Shown: positions 1 to 7,070 of the stretch, one piece after another
Position numbering within the stretch: the first letter of the stretch is position 1
Layout of the letters: each line of letters starts with the position of its first letter
Assembly: GCA_012519635.1 (NCBI GenBank)
Contig: JAAYPV010000079.1
Location: 1-33,208 of the forward strand
Length of the DNA stretch: 33,208 nt
Direction: 5' to 3'
Source of the DNA: Clostridiales bacterium
GTDB lineage: Bacteria; Bacillota; Clostridia; Oscillospirales; Ruminococcaceae
The notes under the pieces: generated by a model
The model's input: the letters and a program-made list of their open reading frames with translations, nothing else
Databases searched by the model: none
What the model was told of the DNA's origin: nothing
Translations under genes and position numbers: made by a program

Positions 1-2
1 AC

Positions 3-199
3 ATCGGTACCACCTTTTTCATATTTTTTAAATTAAATGATTTTCATCATTCTACAAGCTTCACCATGGGTACCACTCCCATCTTTCTAGATTGTTTTCC
101 ACACTTTACTATAAAGATATTTCATAAAGCATCACTACTTTCATAGAATTTAGGTTAGATAATTCCCATGTCAGTGTCCATTGGTACCACCTTTTTCAA
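3..199 (-). repeat. Three GTGGTACC repeats with following ATG
   Basis: On the minus strand, copy A (22-1) and copy C (about 199-180) share TGAAAAAGGTGGTACC followed by one variable base and ATG. Copy B (about 82-62) reads GGGAGTGGTACCCATG. In the frame of the upstream start codon each encodes V-V-P-M: M-K-K-V-V-P-M in A, M-G-V-V-P-M-V-K-L-V-E-stop in B, and (TTG start) K-K-V-V-P-M-D-T-D-M-G-I-I-stop in C. They could be shared ribosome-binding-site/start modules, related micro-ORFs or recombination sites. Copy A touches the window edge, so more copies may lie outside. Confidence 0.5.
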
Positions 200-421
200 T
201 GTAAACTGCTTTCTATTTAAAGACCATAGGTCATTAGTTTGAGATTTTCCTAAATCTCTATAAAACCCGTTATCTTTAAAATCACAGCCATCATTCAAGC
301 AAGGTTTCATTAGTACGACTTGACTCACTATGTAACCGACTAAACAGAAGCTTTTTAATAAAAGCAAAACTGGAATTAAAGCTAAGCTTTATTTTTCCCT
401 CTTATTTTAACTGTAAGCCAG

Positions 422-487
422 CTACGCTGGAAGCATTGACGAGTCATGAATGATGACTTCTATTGGTTGTTCGCCTATATTGTCCAC
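422..487 (-). CDS. 21-residue small ORF with strong ribosome-binding site
   Basis: A GTG start at 487 is preceded by AGGAGG (501-496) with 8 nt spacing, the best such site in this region. The frame reads V-D-N-I-G-E-Q-P-I-E-V, then I-I-H-D-S-S-M-L-P-A, and stops at TAG (424-422). The peptide is polar and acidic, with no signal or membrane segment. A CCAGC/GCTGG hairpin overlaps its stop codon. It may be a genuine small protein, a leader peptide, or the remnant N-terminus of a longer gene. I do not recognise it. Confidence 0.35.
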   Translation of the reverse strand: MDNIGEQPIEVIIHDSSMLPA

Positions 488-726
488 CGGACTCGCCTCC
501 TTTAAAATACTATTCCTGCCGAAGAATCCCCAACTGATTCTTAAACCCCTAGCAGAAACCTTCAGAAACTTGAATCTCTCTACTTAAGCAGTACCAGACT
601 TTTGTTCATTAACCGTATATAAGCTCATTTTCAAAATTCGCTTTAAGTATTTTTTCAAGCACTGCAAACCTTTACTTTCTATAGTCTGCATATTGTTTAA
701 GTATTCGACTTTGTTTCTGTGTCTAT

Positions 727-755
727 ATAATATCATGTAATTTGTTATTTGTCAA
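727..755 (-). promoter_or_regulatory. Sigma-A promoter firing leftward into the left edge
   Basis: On the minus strand a perfect TTGACA (755-750) and TATTAT (732-727) are separated by 17 bp. Transcription would start near 720 and run toward position 1. This is one of the best promoter matches in the window, yet no recognisable gene follows it within the window. Confidence 0.75.
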
Positions 756-814
756 TAGTTTTTTCTAAATTTTTTTCAATTATTTTGTTTAATATTCTGT
801 TAACATTTTTTATC

Positions 815-843
815 TTGACTTTTGTTTAATTATATTGTACAAT
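815..843 (+). promoter_or_regulatory. Sigma-A promoter for the DUF1292 gene
   Basis: TTGACT (815-820) and TACAAT (838-843) are separated by 17 bp. The start point would be near 850, giving a leader of about 85 nt to the ATG at 935. Confidence 0.65.
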
Positions 844-934
844 AAGAAAGTTAAAGATTTAATTATTAAATTTAAATGTTTAAATGTTTAAAAATGAAAA
901 TAATGTTGCCATATTCGGCGGATTGGAGATTATA

Positions 935-1267
935 ATGCCTGATTTAGATTATACACCAGATCTTTATACATTAGTCGATGAAGAGGGTAAGGAAGAAACT
1001 TTTGAATTATTGGATGTGCTTGAAATTGATGAGCAACGCTATTTTGCACTCATGCCTTATCTTCCAAAGCCTGAGGATTTATTAAATAGCGACGGTGAAT
1101 TGGTTATTCTTAAATCTGATATGGTAGACGGCGAGGAAACGCTAGTATCTATCGACGACGATGATGAGTTTGAAAAAATCGGATCAATTTTCCTACAAAG
1201 ACTTGAAGCAATGTTTGATGACGATGATTGCGAATGTGAAGATGACGATTGCGATTGTTGTCACTAA
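935..1267 (+). CDS. DUF1292 family acidic protein (YrzB-like)
   Basis: A 110-residue protein of the DUF1292/YrzB family, whose members have no known biochemical role and usually sit near ruvX/yrzL-type genes in Firmicutes. The visible hallmark is the D-E-E-G-K-E-E-T-F-E-L-L core followed by a segment resembling Y-F-A-L-M-P-Y, a small beta-rich domain. The C-terminus is extremely acidic and ends in a Cys/Asp-rich tail with five cysteines and a final His, which could bind metal. I prefer the ATG at 935 over the in-frame ATG at 884 because GGAG stands 7 nt upstream and the family fold begins just after it. It is monocistronic, with its own promoter upstream and the 6S RNA promoter directly behind it. 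Confidence 0.75.
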   Translation: MPDLDYTPDLYTLVDEEGKEETFELLDVLEIDEQRYFALMPYLPKPEDLLNSDGELVILKSDMVDGEETLVSIDDDDEFEKIGSIFLQRLEAMFDDDDCECEDDDCDCCH

Positions 1268-1285
1268 AATTTAATTATTTTCCTA

Positions 1286-1314
1286 TTGATTTTTCTTATT
1301 TGCTATGCTATAAT
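1286..1314 (+). promoter_or_regulatory. 6S RNA promoter
   Basis: TTGATT (1286-1291) and a perfect TATAAT (1309-1314) lie 17 bp apart, with an extended -10 TG at 1306-1307. The expected start is about 1321. Confidence 0.7.
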
Positions 1315-1320
1315 ACATCT

Positions 1321-1530
1321 AGAAGCAAAAAGCATTCTGCCTTGTTCGCGGTAATATAGTTATTATATAATCCAACACATATATAAAGGGAATCTAACTC
1401 TGTATTGAGGATTGCAGACCTCCCACTTTAATAGTGGACGAAGGGAGCGTGAGACTTACAGGAGGATACCCACCTGCTTATTGCGGGTTTTATATGCTAT
1501 ATGGTCGGCAAGGCGGTTTATTTTAAAAAA
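1321..1530 (+). ncRNA. ssrS: 6S RNA
   Basis: A free-standing RNA gene of about 200 nt with its own promoter and terminator. The closing stem pairs GCCTTG (1339-1344) with CAAGGC (1509-1514), next to the conserved TTCGCGG on the 5' side and GGTCGG on the 3' side. This matches the 6S pattern in which GUUCGC faces CGGC across the closing stem. Between them lies a long imperfect hairpin with a large AT-rich central region, expected to mimic an open promoter. By family knowledge it binds sigma-A RNA polymerase and damps transcription in stationary phase. The 3' end is uncertain. The call rests on motif and architecture; a covariance-model search (Rfam 6S) would settle it. Confidence 0.78.
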
Positions 1531-1550
1531 ATTACAATTTATTTTAATTA

Positions 1551-1584
1551 ACAAGACAGGTTTCAATCTGTCTTGTTTTTTATT
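1551..1584 (+). terminator. Terminator after 6S RNA
   Basis: ACAAGACAG (1551-1559) pairs perfectly with CTGTCTTGT (1568-1576) around an 8-nt loop, followed by a T-rich tail. Confidence 0.85.
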
Positions 1585-1611
1585 TTGGTTTTTGTAGTGC
1601 TTTTTTAGCAT

Positions 1612-1625
1612 GTTTATGTTATAAT
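1612..1625 (+). promoter_or_regulatory. Extended -10 promoter for the dnaD-like operon
   Basis: A perfect TATAAT (1620-1625) preceded by TG (1617-1618) one base away gives an extended -10 element. No clear -35 is visible at the expected distance. The start codon follows 28 nt downstream. Confidence 0.5.
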
Positions 1626-1653
1626 AAAATAAAATCATTCACGGGAGAGTCTT

Positions 1654-2706
1654 ATGGAATATATAGTTAAGCTTGAAAATTGGAATTCTGTTTTTGCTGT
1701 TCCATCAAGTGTTGTTGATAATTATATTAAACTTGCTACCGGTGCCTCTCTAAAGGTTCTGTTGTTTATGCTTAGAAATAATAACCAGAACTACGATATA
1801 TCCTATATTGCACAAGCACTCGGAATATCTGCTGAAAATGTTGAGGAGGCATTCTGCTTTTGGGAACAGGTTGGTATTTTATGTAAAACAGATGGGCCCG
1901 ACAGCAAATTTACCCCTCTGCCCGATGTTCAAAATAAAATTAATACTGTAAATGCTCCTGTATTGCTCAACGATATTGATACAGCAATAAAGCATGATAA
2001 TACTGCTGCGGTAGTTGAAAAAAACAAGAAATTTACACAACGCTCTAGTTCAGGTTATCCAATTTCCCCATCAGAAATATCAGAAAAGCTTGATACCTCA
2101 CCTGAAATAAAAGCCTTGTTCTCTATGGCTGAAATATCTCTCGGTAATTTGCTTACATATACTGAACAGCGTTCACTTATCTGGATTTACGAATATCTTG
2201 GACTTAAAGCTGATGTCATACTAATGCTTCTTGAATACTGCATTTCTATTGATAAAAGGAATATGCACTACTTAGAAACTATTGCTATTTCATGGCAGGA
2301 AAATGATATAAACACTCTTGAAGCAGCACAGGCTGAAATAAAACGATTACAAGAATTGAATAGCTTTACAAGCAAGGTTTTGAAGGTATTGCAGATTGAA
2401 CGAAAGCCAACACCAAAACAACACGAATTTATCAGCCTATGGATAGAAAAGGGATATAGTATTGACCTTATTGAATATGCCTACGAAAAAACCATTGACA
2501 GCATTGACAAATGCTCATTCCCGTACATAAACCGCATACTTGAAAATTGGTATGACAACGGGCTTATTACTAGAGATAAGGTTGATGAATACGATTTAAA
2601 AATACCAAATTCTAAAAAAATCAAAAATAAGCCTGAACAATCCTATGATTTAAATGACCTTGATTCTCTCGCTGTTAATCTGAATAAAACAATGAATGGA
2701 GGGTAA
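1654..2706 (+). CDS. DnaD/DnaB-type primosomal replication-initiation protein
   Basis: A 350-residue protein of the DnaD/DnaB-like (DnaB_2) superfamily, which helps load the replicative helicase at oriC and at restart sites in Firmicutes. Residues about 20-85 form a winged-helix-like N-terminal domain (repeated helices, then A-L-G-I-S). Residues about 130-310 hold two DnaD-type helical repeats; the second ends in the family signature F-P-Y-I-N-R-I-L-E-N-W-Y. The C-terminal 40 residues are Lys/Asn-rich and probably disordered. GGGAGAG precedes the ATG. Only 3 nt separate its stop from the next gene, a DnaC-like loader, so the two are co-transcribed and probably partners. Whether it is called DnaD or DnaB cannot be decided from this sequence. 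Confidence 0.85.
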   Translation: MEYIVKLENWNSVFAVPSSVVDNYIKLATGASLKVLLFMLRNNNQNYDISYIAQALGISAENVEEAFCFWEQVGILCKTDGPDSKFTPLPDVQNKINTVNAPVLLNDIDTAIKHDNTAAVVEKNKKFTQRSSSGYPISPSEISEKLDTSPEIKALFSMAEISLGNLLTYTEQRSLIWIYEYLGLKADVILMLLEYCISIDKRNMHYLETIAISWQENDINTLEAAQAEIKRLQELNSFTSKVLKVLQIERKPTPKQHEFISLWIEKGYSIDLIEYAYEKTIDSIDKCSFPYINRILENWYDNGLITRDKVDEYDLKIPNSKKIKNKPEQSYDLNDLDSLAVNLNKTMNGG

Positions 2707-2709
2707 CCC

Positions 2710-3699
2710 TTGCCTGATTCAAATATTTACGAAAGAGCCATTGACATTATTGCAAAAAGAAGACTTGATGCAAAACAGAATTATGAAAACAATTATAAAA
2801 TCGCAGAGGAAAAAATTCCTGAGATAGTTGAAATTAATCGACAGCTTGCCAATACAAGCCTTGAGCTTTTTAATATAATAAAAGCCGGTGGCGATGATAT
2901 GAATAAACGCTTGGAAGAGCTGAAGATTAGAAACCTTCAGGCACAGGACATGGTTGAAAATCTTCTTGTTCAAAACAATTTTCCTAGAGATTTTCTCAAT
3001 ATAAAATACACCTGCGAAATTTGCAGTGATACAGGCTTTGTTCAGAACTCAAGATGCAAATGCCTTCAAGAACTGATTCGTGAGCTATCGGTCAAGGTAT
3101 TAAATTCACACTCCCAAATCAAGCTATGTAGCTTCAAAACCTTCAAACTGGACTACTACAAAAATATTATTACCTCTGACGGAACAAACTGCTATGAGGC
3201 AATGTCCCATGTTTTAAGCTATTGTATGAAGTATGCATATGAGTTTTCACTCAATTCAAAAAGCATTTTTATGCTTGGAAATACTGGACTTGGTAAAACT
3301 CATTTATCCCTATCCATAGCAGAAAAGGTTATTGAAAAGGGATATAAAGTGCTTTATGACTCGATAATAAATTATCTGCGACAAATTGAAAAGGAACATT
3401 TTGGGCGTGATACCTCTGGCACAGACACACTCGGGCTTATTCTTGACGCTGACCTTGTAATCCTTGACGATTTAGGCTCTGAACACGATACCAGCTTTTA
3501 TGTTTCAACTATATACAATATCGTTAACACAAGGTTGAACAAGGGCTTGCCCACTATAATAAACACAAACCTCACCCCACAGGAATTGGAAAGCAAGTAT
3601 GAGCCACGACTTGTTTCAAGGCTTTTTGCTATGTATGATTATCTGAAGTTCATTGGAAACGATATTCGCCATATTAAAAAGAAAAATGGTGAGCTATAA
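2710..3699 (+). CDS. dnaC: DnaC/DnaI-like helicase-loader ATPase
   Basis: A 329-residue AAA+ ATPase of the DnaC/DnaI/IstB type that loads the replicative helicase. The first 90 residues are helical and charged, the part that contacts helicase in DnaI. A zinc-ribbon-like segment follows with C-E-I-C and C-K-C. The P-loop G-N-T-G-L-G-K-T is at residues 190-197, Walker B is L-V-I-L-D-D-L-G-S-E, and an arginine-rich region (P-R-L-V-S-R-L) stands near the C-terminus. The start is TTG at 2710, set by GGAGGG 7 nt upstream, directly after the DnaD-like gene. IstB transposition helpers share the fold, but there is no IstA neighbour. No terminator is obvious behind it. Confidence 0.88.
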   Translation: MPDSNIYERAIDIIAKRRLDAKQNYENNYKIAEEKIPEIVEINRQLANTSLELFNIIKAGGDDMNKRLEELKIRNLQAQDMVENLLVQNNFPRDFLNIKYTCEICSDTGFVQNSRCKCLQELIRELSVKVLNSHSQIKLCSFKTFKLDYYKNIITSDGTNCYEAMSHVLSYCMKYAYEFSLNSKSIFMLGNTGLGKTHLSLSIAEKVIEKGYKVLYDSIINYLRQIEKEHFGRDTSGTDTLGLILDADLVILDDLGSEHDTSFYVSTIYNIVNTRLNKGLPTIINTNLTPQELESKYEPRLVSRLFAMYDYLKFIGNDIRHIKKKNGEL

Positions 3700-3762
3700 A
3701 TCTTATAAAAAAAATATTCACTTTTTTTAACCAAATTGACATAAAATTTTTTATAATTATCC

Positions 3763-3791
3763 TTGACAAATTGGAACCTATAATATATAAT
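3763..3791 (+). promoter_or_regulatory. Sigma-A promoter of the Mn riboswitch unit
   Basis: A perfect TTGACA (3763-3768) and TATAAT (3786-3791) are separated by 17 bp. The riboswitch begins within about 10 nt of the expected start point. Confidence 0.8.
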
Positions 3792-3796
3792 TATTG

Positions 3797-3930
3797 CAGA
3801 TAAGAGGGAGTAGCTTGCACCGTTTCGGTGTTATTTTAGGGCGTCAACACGATTATTAAATCCGCACTAATATAAGCAATAAGCAAGACTTTTATCAAGG
3901 CTATTATGTCTTGATAAAAGTCTTTTTTAT
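3797..3930 (+). promoter_or_regulatory. yybP-ykoY manganese riboswitch with terminator
   Basis: The leader carries the two conserved segments of this class: GAGGGAGTAGC (3804-3814) and, about 30 nt on, GTCAACAC (3843-3850). Between them is a P2-type hairpin, CACCG/CGGTG (3818-3830). It runs into a 15-bp perfect terminator stem. By family knowledge the class senses Mn2+ and turns on Mn2+ exporters, including P-type ATPases such as lactococcal YoaB. That fits the downstream gene exactly. Mn2+ binding would be expected to favour readthrough. Confidence 0.85.
3885..3930 (+). terminator. Riboswitch-controlled intrinsic terminator
   Basis: AAGACTTTTATCAAG (3885-3899) pairs without mismatch with 3910-3924 across a 10-nt loop, then TTTTTAT. 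It lies between the aptamer and the ATPase start, so it acts as an attenuator. Confidence 0.85.
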
Positions 3931-3983
3931 ATCAAGGCTCTATCTGGGCATAATATCATAAAATACTAATAGGAGGAATAAAA

Positions 3984-6602
3984 TTGACATCACACAGCAT
4001 TAATCAAGAGGAGCTTTTGAAAGTGCTCAATACAAATGAGCAAACTGGTTTAAACAGTAGCGAGGCGGAAGAAAGGCTTAAGCAAGATGGAAAAAATGTT
4101 TTGAAAGAAAAAAAGAAAAAAACTTTATTCCAACGCTTTATTGCTCAATTCAAAGATGTAATGATTTTAATCCTGATTGCAGCTGCTATCATTTCATTTG
4201 CAATTGCAATTTATGAGAAGAATCCAAAGGAATTCTTTGAGCCATCACTTATTCTGCTAATCGTATTCCTAAATGCACTTATGGGTGTAATACAGGAAAA
4301 TAAGGCCGAAAAGGCTTTAGAGGCATTACAGAATCTTTCAGCCCCTCATGCAAGGGTAATAAGAAATGGCAAGGAGGAAATCATTGACGCATCAAAACTT
4401 GTCAAGGGCGATATAATTAAGCTGGAGGCAGGAGATTTTGTTCCTGCTGACGCAAGACTACTCACCTCCTCATCATTGAAATCTGAGGAATCAGCTTTAA
4501 CTGGTGAATCCGTTCCTTCTGAAAAGAACGCAAAAGAGATTGTTGCTGAAAATGCTCCAATTGGTGACCGAACTAATATGGTTTACTCAGGTTGCAGTAT
4601 AACCTACGGAACAGCAACTGCTGTTGTTACTTCAACAGGCATGAATACTGAAATGGGTAAAATCGCTGGTATGCTTGAAAGAGAAAAGGAAGTGCAGACT
4701 CCCCTTCAGCAAAGACTAGCGGCATTAGGTAAATATCTTGGTATTATAGCATTGACAGCTTGTGCAATTATATTTGTTATCGGTCTGCTTAACAAAATAT
4801 CACTTATGGATATCTTTATGACTTCTGTATCACTTGCAGTATCAGCAATTCCTGAGGGACTGCCCGCAATCGTTACCATTGTTTTATCAATCGGTGTTCA
4901 GCGTATGGTTAAGCAAAATGCGATTATAAAAAGACTTCCTGCTGTTGAAACATTGGGAAGTGCGTCTGTAATCTGCTCTGATAAAACAGGAACCCTTACG
5001 CAAAACAGAATGACATTGGTTACTGCTTATGAGGATAAGACAGGTAACATTGAGCAAATCAGTGACAAAAATTCTGATGAGATAAAAAACTTGCTTATGC
5101 ATGCAACTCTTTGCAGCGATGGTTCCGTTGTTTTTGATAATGGAGATGAAAAGCATCTAGGTGACCCTACTGAAACATCAATAGTGCTTGCTGCATATAA
5201 AAATGGTATGAGCAAGGAGGAGTTAAATCAGAAGTTTCCAAGACTTGCTACACTCCCATTTGATTCTGACAGAAAGCTAATGACAACCGTTAACAATATC
5301 AATGGTAAAACAGTGGTAATTGTAAAAGGTGCAGTTGATGTTTTGGTCGGCAAATGTATCAGCGGCAATATTGAGAAGGCAAAGGAAGTTGCCGAAAATA
5401 TGAGTAAAGACGCTCTTAGGGTTATTGCAGTTGCCTATAAGGAAATCGATACCCTTTCAGCTGAACCTACCACAGATGAACTTGAAAACGGTCTAATCTT
5501 CATGGGGCTTGTTGGAATGATTGACCCTCCAAGAGCGGAGGCAAAGGATGCTGTTGCTACCTGTATAAGGGCTGGGATTAAGCCTGTTATGATTACGGGT
5601 GACCATATTGTTACTGCATCTGCAATTGCTAAAGAATTAGGTATTTTAAAGGATGGCGATAAAGCTATTACGGGCGCTGAACTCCAGGCAATGTCTGATG
5701 AGGAACTAAGTGAAAATGTAAGAAATATTTCCGTTTACGCTAGAGTATCTCCTGAGGATAAAATCAGAATAGTTAAAGCATGGCAGGCAAAGGGTGAAGT
5801 CGTTTCCATGACAGGAGATGGTGTTAACGACGCACCTGCACTTAAAGCTGCTGATATTGGTTGTGCAATGGGTATTACAGGTACCGATGTTGCGAAGGGT
5901 GCAGCAGATATGACCTTAACTGATGACAATTTTGCTACAATTGTAAAGGCTGTCGAGGAAGGTCGCGGCATTTACGATAATATTAAAAAGGTTGTTGCAT
6001 TCCTTTTAGGTACAAATATTGGAGAAATTCTTACTGTATTTTTTTCAATGCTTATCTGGCATGAATCTCCTTTGCTTTCAACACAGCTGCTATGGATTAA
6101 CCTTGTAACAGATGGCCTACCTGCAATTGCTTTAGGCATGGAGCCTGTTGATAAGGATATAATGAATAAAAAACCAAAGCAAAAGAATGAAAGCATTTTT
6201 GCAAACGGATTAGGTATCCGAATAGTTTTTCAAGGTCTTATGTTCGCATTATTAACTCTATTTGCATTCTTCTTTGGCTGGAAATATTCAAAGGATATAG
6301 CAACTGGCAGAACAATGGCGTTTATGACTTTGGCTCTGACTCAGGTATTTCACTCGTTCAATATGCGTTCTAACCGTTCTATTTTCAAAATAGGACCATT
6401 CACCAACAAATATTTAAGCGGTGCAGCATTACTTTCTCTGATACTCGTTCTCCTAGTATCACTTGTTCCACCAATCGCAAATGTATTTGGCTTAACTCTA
6501 CTCAAACCATTTATGTATTTAATTGTACTAGGACTTTCAATAACTCCTGTTGTTGTGCTAGAAATTACAAAATTAATAGGCCTAATTAAGCACCATGAAT
6601 AA
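3984..6602 (+). CDS. P2-type Mn2+/Ca2+-exporting ATPase
   Basis: An 872-residue P-type ATPase of the PMR1/SERCA-like group (Lactococcus YoaB-like). Residues in view: T-G-E-S of the actuator domain at 173-176; P-E-G-L-P at 290-294; phosphorylated Asp333 in D-K-T-G-T-L-T; hinge T-G-D-G-V-N-D-A-P at 610-618; ion-binding N678 and E681 in TM5 (G-T-N-I-G-E) and N706/D710 in TM6 (N-L-V-T-D-G-L-P). Ten membrane segments fit the length. The N/E/N/D set belongs to Ca2+/Mn2+ pumps, not to heavy-metal (P1B) ones. The Mn2+ riboswitch upstream argues for Mn2+ export as the main role. The start is TTG at 3984, with AGGAGG upstream. There is no clear terminator behind it. Confidence 0.9.
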   Translation: MTSHSINQEELLKVLNTNEQTGLNSSEAEERLKQDGKNVLKEKKKKTLFQRFIAQFKDVMILILIAAAIISFAIAIYEKNPKEFFEPSLILLIVFLNALMGVIQENKAEKALEALQNLSAPHARVIRNGKEEIIDASKLVKGDIIKLEAGDFVPADARLLTSSSLKSEESALTGESVPSEKNAKEIVAENAPIGDRTNMVYSGCSITYGTATAVVTSTGMNTEMGKIAGMLEREKEVQTPLQQRLAALGKYLGIIALTACAIIFVIGLLNKISLMDIFMTSVSLAVSAIPEGLPAIVTIVLSIGVQRMVKQNAIIKRLPAVETLGSASVICSDKTGTLTQNRMTLVTAYEDKTGNIEQISDKNSDEIKNLLMHATLCSDGSVVFDNGDEKHLGDPTETSIVLAAYKNGMSKEELNQKFPRLATLPFDSDRKLMTTVNNINGKTVVIVKGAVDVLVGKCISGNIEKAKEVAENMSKDALRVIAVAYKEIDTLSAEPTTDELENGLIFMGLVGMIDPPRAEAKDAVATCIRAGIKPVMITGDHIVTASAIAKELGILKDGDKAITGAELQAMSDEELSENVRNISVYARVSPEDKIRIVKAWQAKGEVVSMTGDGVNDAPALKAADIGCAMGITGTDVAKGAADMTLTDDNFATIVKAVEEGRGIYDNIKKVVAFLLGTNIGEILTVFFSMLIWHESPLLSTQLLWINLVTDGLPAIALGMEPVDKDIMNKKPKQKNESIFANGLGIRIVFQGLMFALLTLFAFFFGWKYSKDIATGRTMAFMTLALTQVFHSFNMRSNRSIFKIGPFTNKYLSGAALLSLILVLLVSLVPPIANVFGLTLLKPFMYLIVLGLSITPVVVLEITKLIGLIKHHE

Positions 6603-6638
6603 TATTATTTAAATAGATTATAATATGTATTATTTATA

Positions 6639-6653
6639 TGTAACTCAGTTACA
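6639..6653. promoter_or_regulatory. Perfect 15-bp palindrome upstream of trxA
   Basis: TGTAACT-C-AGTTACA has two perfect 7-bp arms around one base. It sits just upstream of the trxA -10 (6675-6680), with its centre about 41 bp before the expected start point, and takes the place of a recognisable -35. This is the geometry of a class II activator site. The binding protein is unknown. Confidence 0.5.
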
Positions 6654-6674
6654 GAAATAACGCAATTTTACGGT

Positions 6675-6680
6675 TATAAT
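6675..6680 (+). promoter_or_regulatory. trxA -10 element
   Basis: A perfect TATAAT 31 nt before the trxA ATG. No acceptable -35 is present at 16-18 bp (the bases there read cagaaa), which suggests dependence on an activator. Confidence 0.5.
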
Positions 6681-6711
6681 GGTGTTAAAGTGAATATAAG
6701 GAGGTATAAAT

Positions 6712-7026
6712 ATGTCGGTTACTGTATTAACAAAAAATAATTTTGAGAATGAGGTTCTCAAGTCAAATAAACCTGTCCTAATTGATTTTTGGGCTGCTTG
6801 GTGTGGTCCATGCAGAATGCTATCCCCTATTATTGAAGAAATCGGTGAAGAGTACAGCGAGGATATTAAGGTTTGTTCTGTTAATGTTGATGAAGAAAGG
6901 GAGCTTGCATCCCAATTCAGCATTATGAGTATTCCAACACTTGTAGTCTTTAAAAACGGAGAGCTTACTGAAACCTCCATAGGAGTAAAATCTAAAAATG
7001 AGATTTTAAAAATGTTCGATATCTGA
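6712..7026 (+). CDS. trxA: Thioredoxin
   Basis: A 104-residue cytoplasmic thioredoxin, the usual family length. The redox motif W-C-G-P-C is at residues 30-34 (C31 and C34), the cis-proline is P75 in S-I-P-T, and a buried Asp is in L-I-D-F-W. It reduces protein disulfides, for example ribonucleotide reductase and peroxiredoxins. AAGGAGG stands 7 nt before the ATG. No thioredoxin reductase gene is adjacent. The gene is monocistronic between its own promoter, with the palindrome at 6639-6653, and a strong bidirectional terminator. Confidence 0.95.
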   Translation: MSVTVLTKNNFENEVLKSNKPVLIDFWAAWCGPCRMLSPIIEEIGEEYSEDIKVCSVNVDEERELASQFSIMSIPTLVVFKNGELTETSIGVKSKNEILKMFDI

Positions 7027-7031
7027 TATAA

Positions 7032-7070
7032 AAAAGGTGCTGTCATTAAATGATAGCACCTTTTGTTATT
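7032..7070. terminator. Bidirectional terminator between trxA and the lipoprotein gene
   Basis: AAAAGGTGCTGTCATT (7032-7047) pairs with AATGATAGCACCTTTT (7049-7064) with one G-U; the top pairs form the loop. It is T-rich on both strands, so it serves both convergent genes. Confidence 0.85.

Larger units (their letters stand above)
1..760 (-). other. Left-edge leftward transcribed region without a recognised gene
   Basis: No protein I recognise lies here. Read leftward, it has a strong sigma-A promoter (727-755), a leader of about 230 nt with a 7-bp hairpin (522-528 with 536-542), one 21-codon ORF with a good ribosome-binding site (422-487), a CCAGC/GCTGG hairpin at the end of that ORF (418-430), and three GTGGTACC-type repeats, each followed by an in-frame ATG (near 5-22, 62-80 and 180-199). 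The whole looks like the 5' end of a unit that continues left of the window, or the remnant of one. Function unknown. Confidence 0.45.

Noticed and set aside
1-200. The GGTGGTACC repeats as T-box antiterminators
   Set aside because: They resemble the T-box core on the minus strand but have no Stem I, no specifier loop and no terminator following. They are followed by ATG codons instead.
155-367. A 70-residue open frame on the minus strand containing one of the V-V-P-M repeats
   Set aside because: It needs a TTG start with no ribosome-binding site and resembles no family; the repeat near its end is better explained as a separate micro-ORF or site.
1412-1597. Open frames on both strands over the region 1412-1638
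   Set aside because: They run through the 6S RNA and its terminator, with no ribosome-binding site and no coding signal.
6619-6624. A second TATAAT upstream of trxA
   Set aside because: It lies in AT-rich DNA with no -35. The box at 6675 is better placed before the ribosome-binding site.
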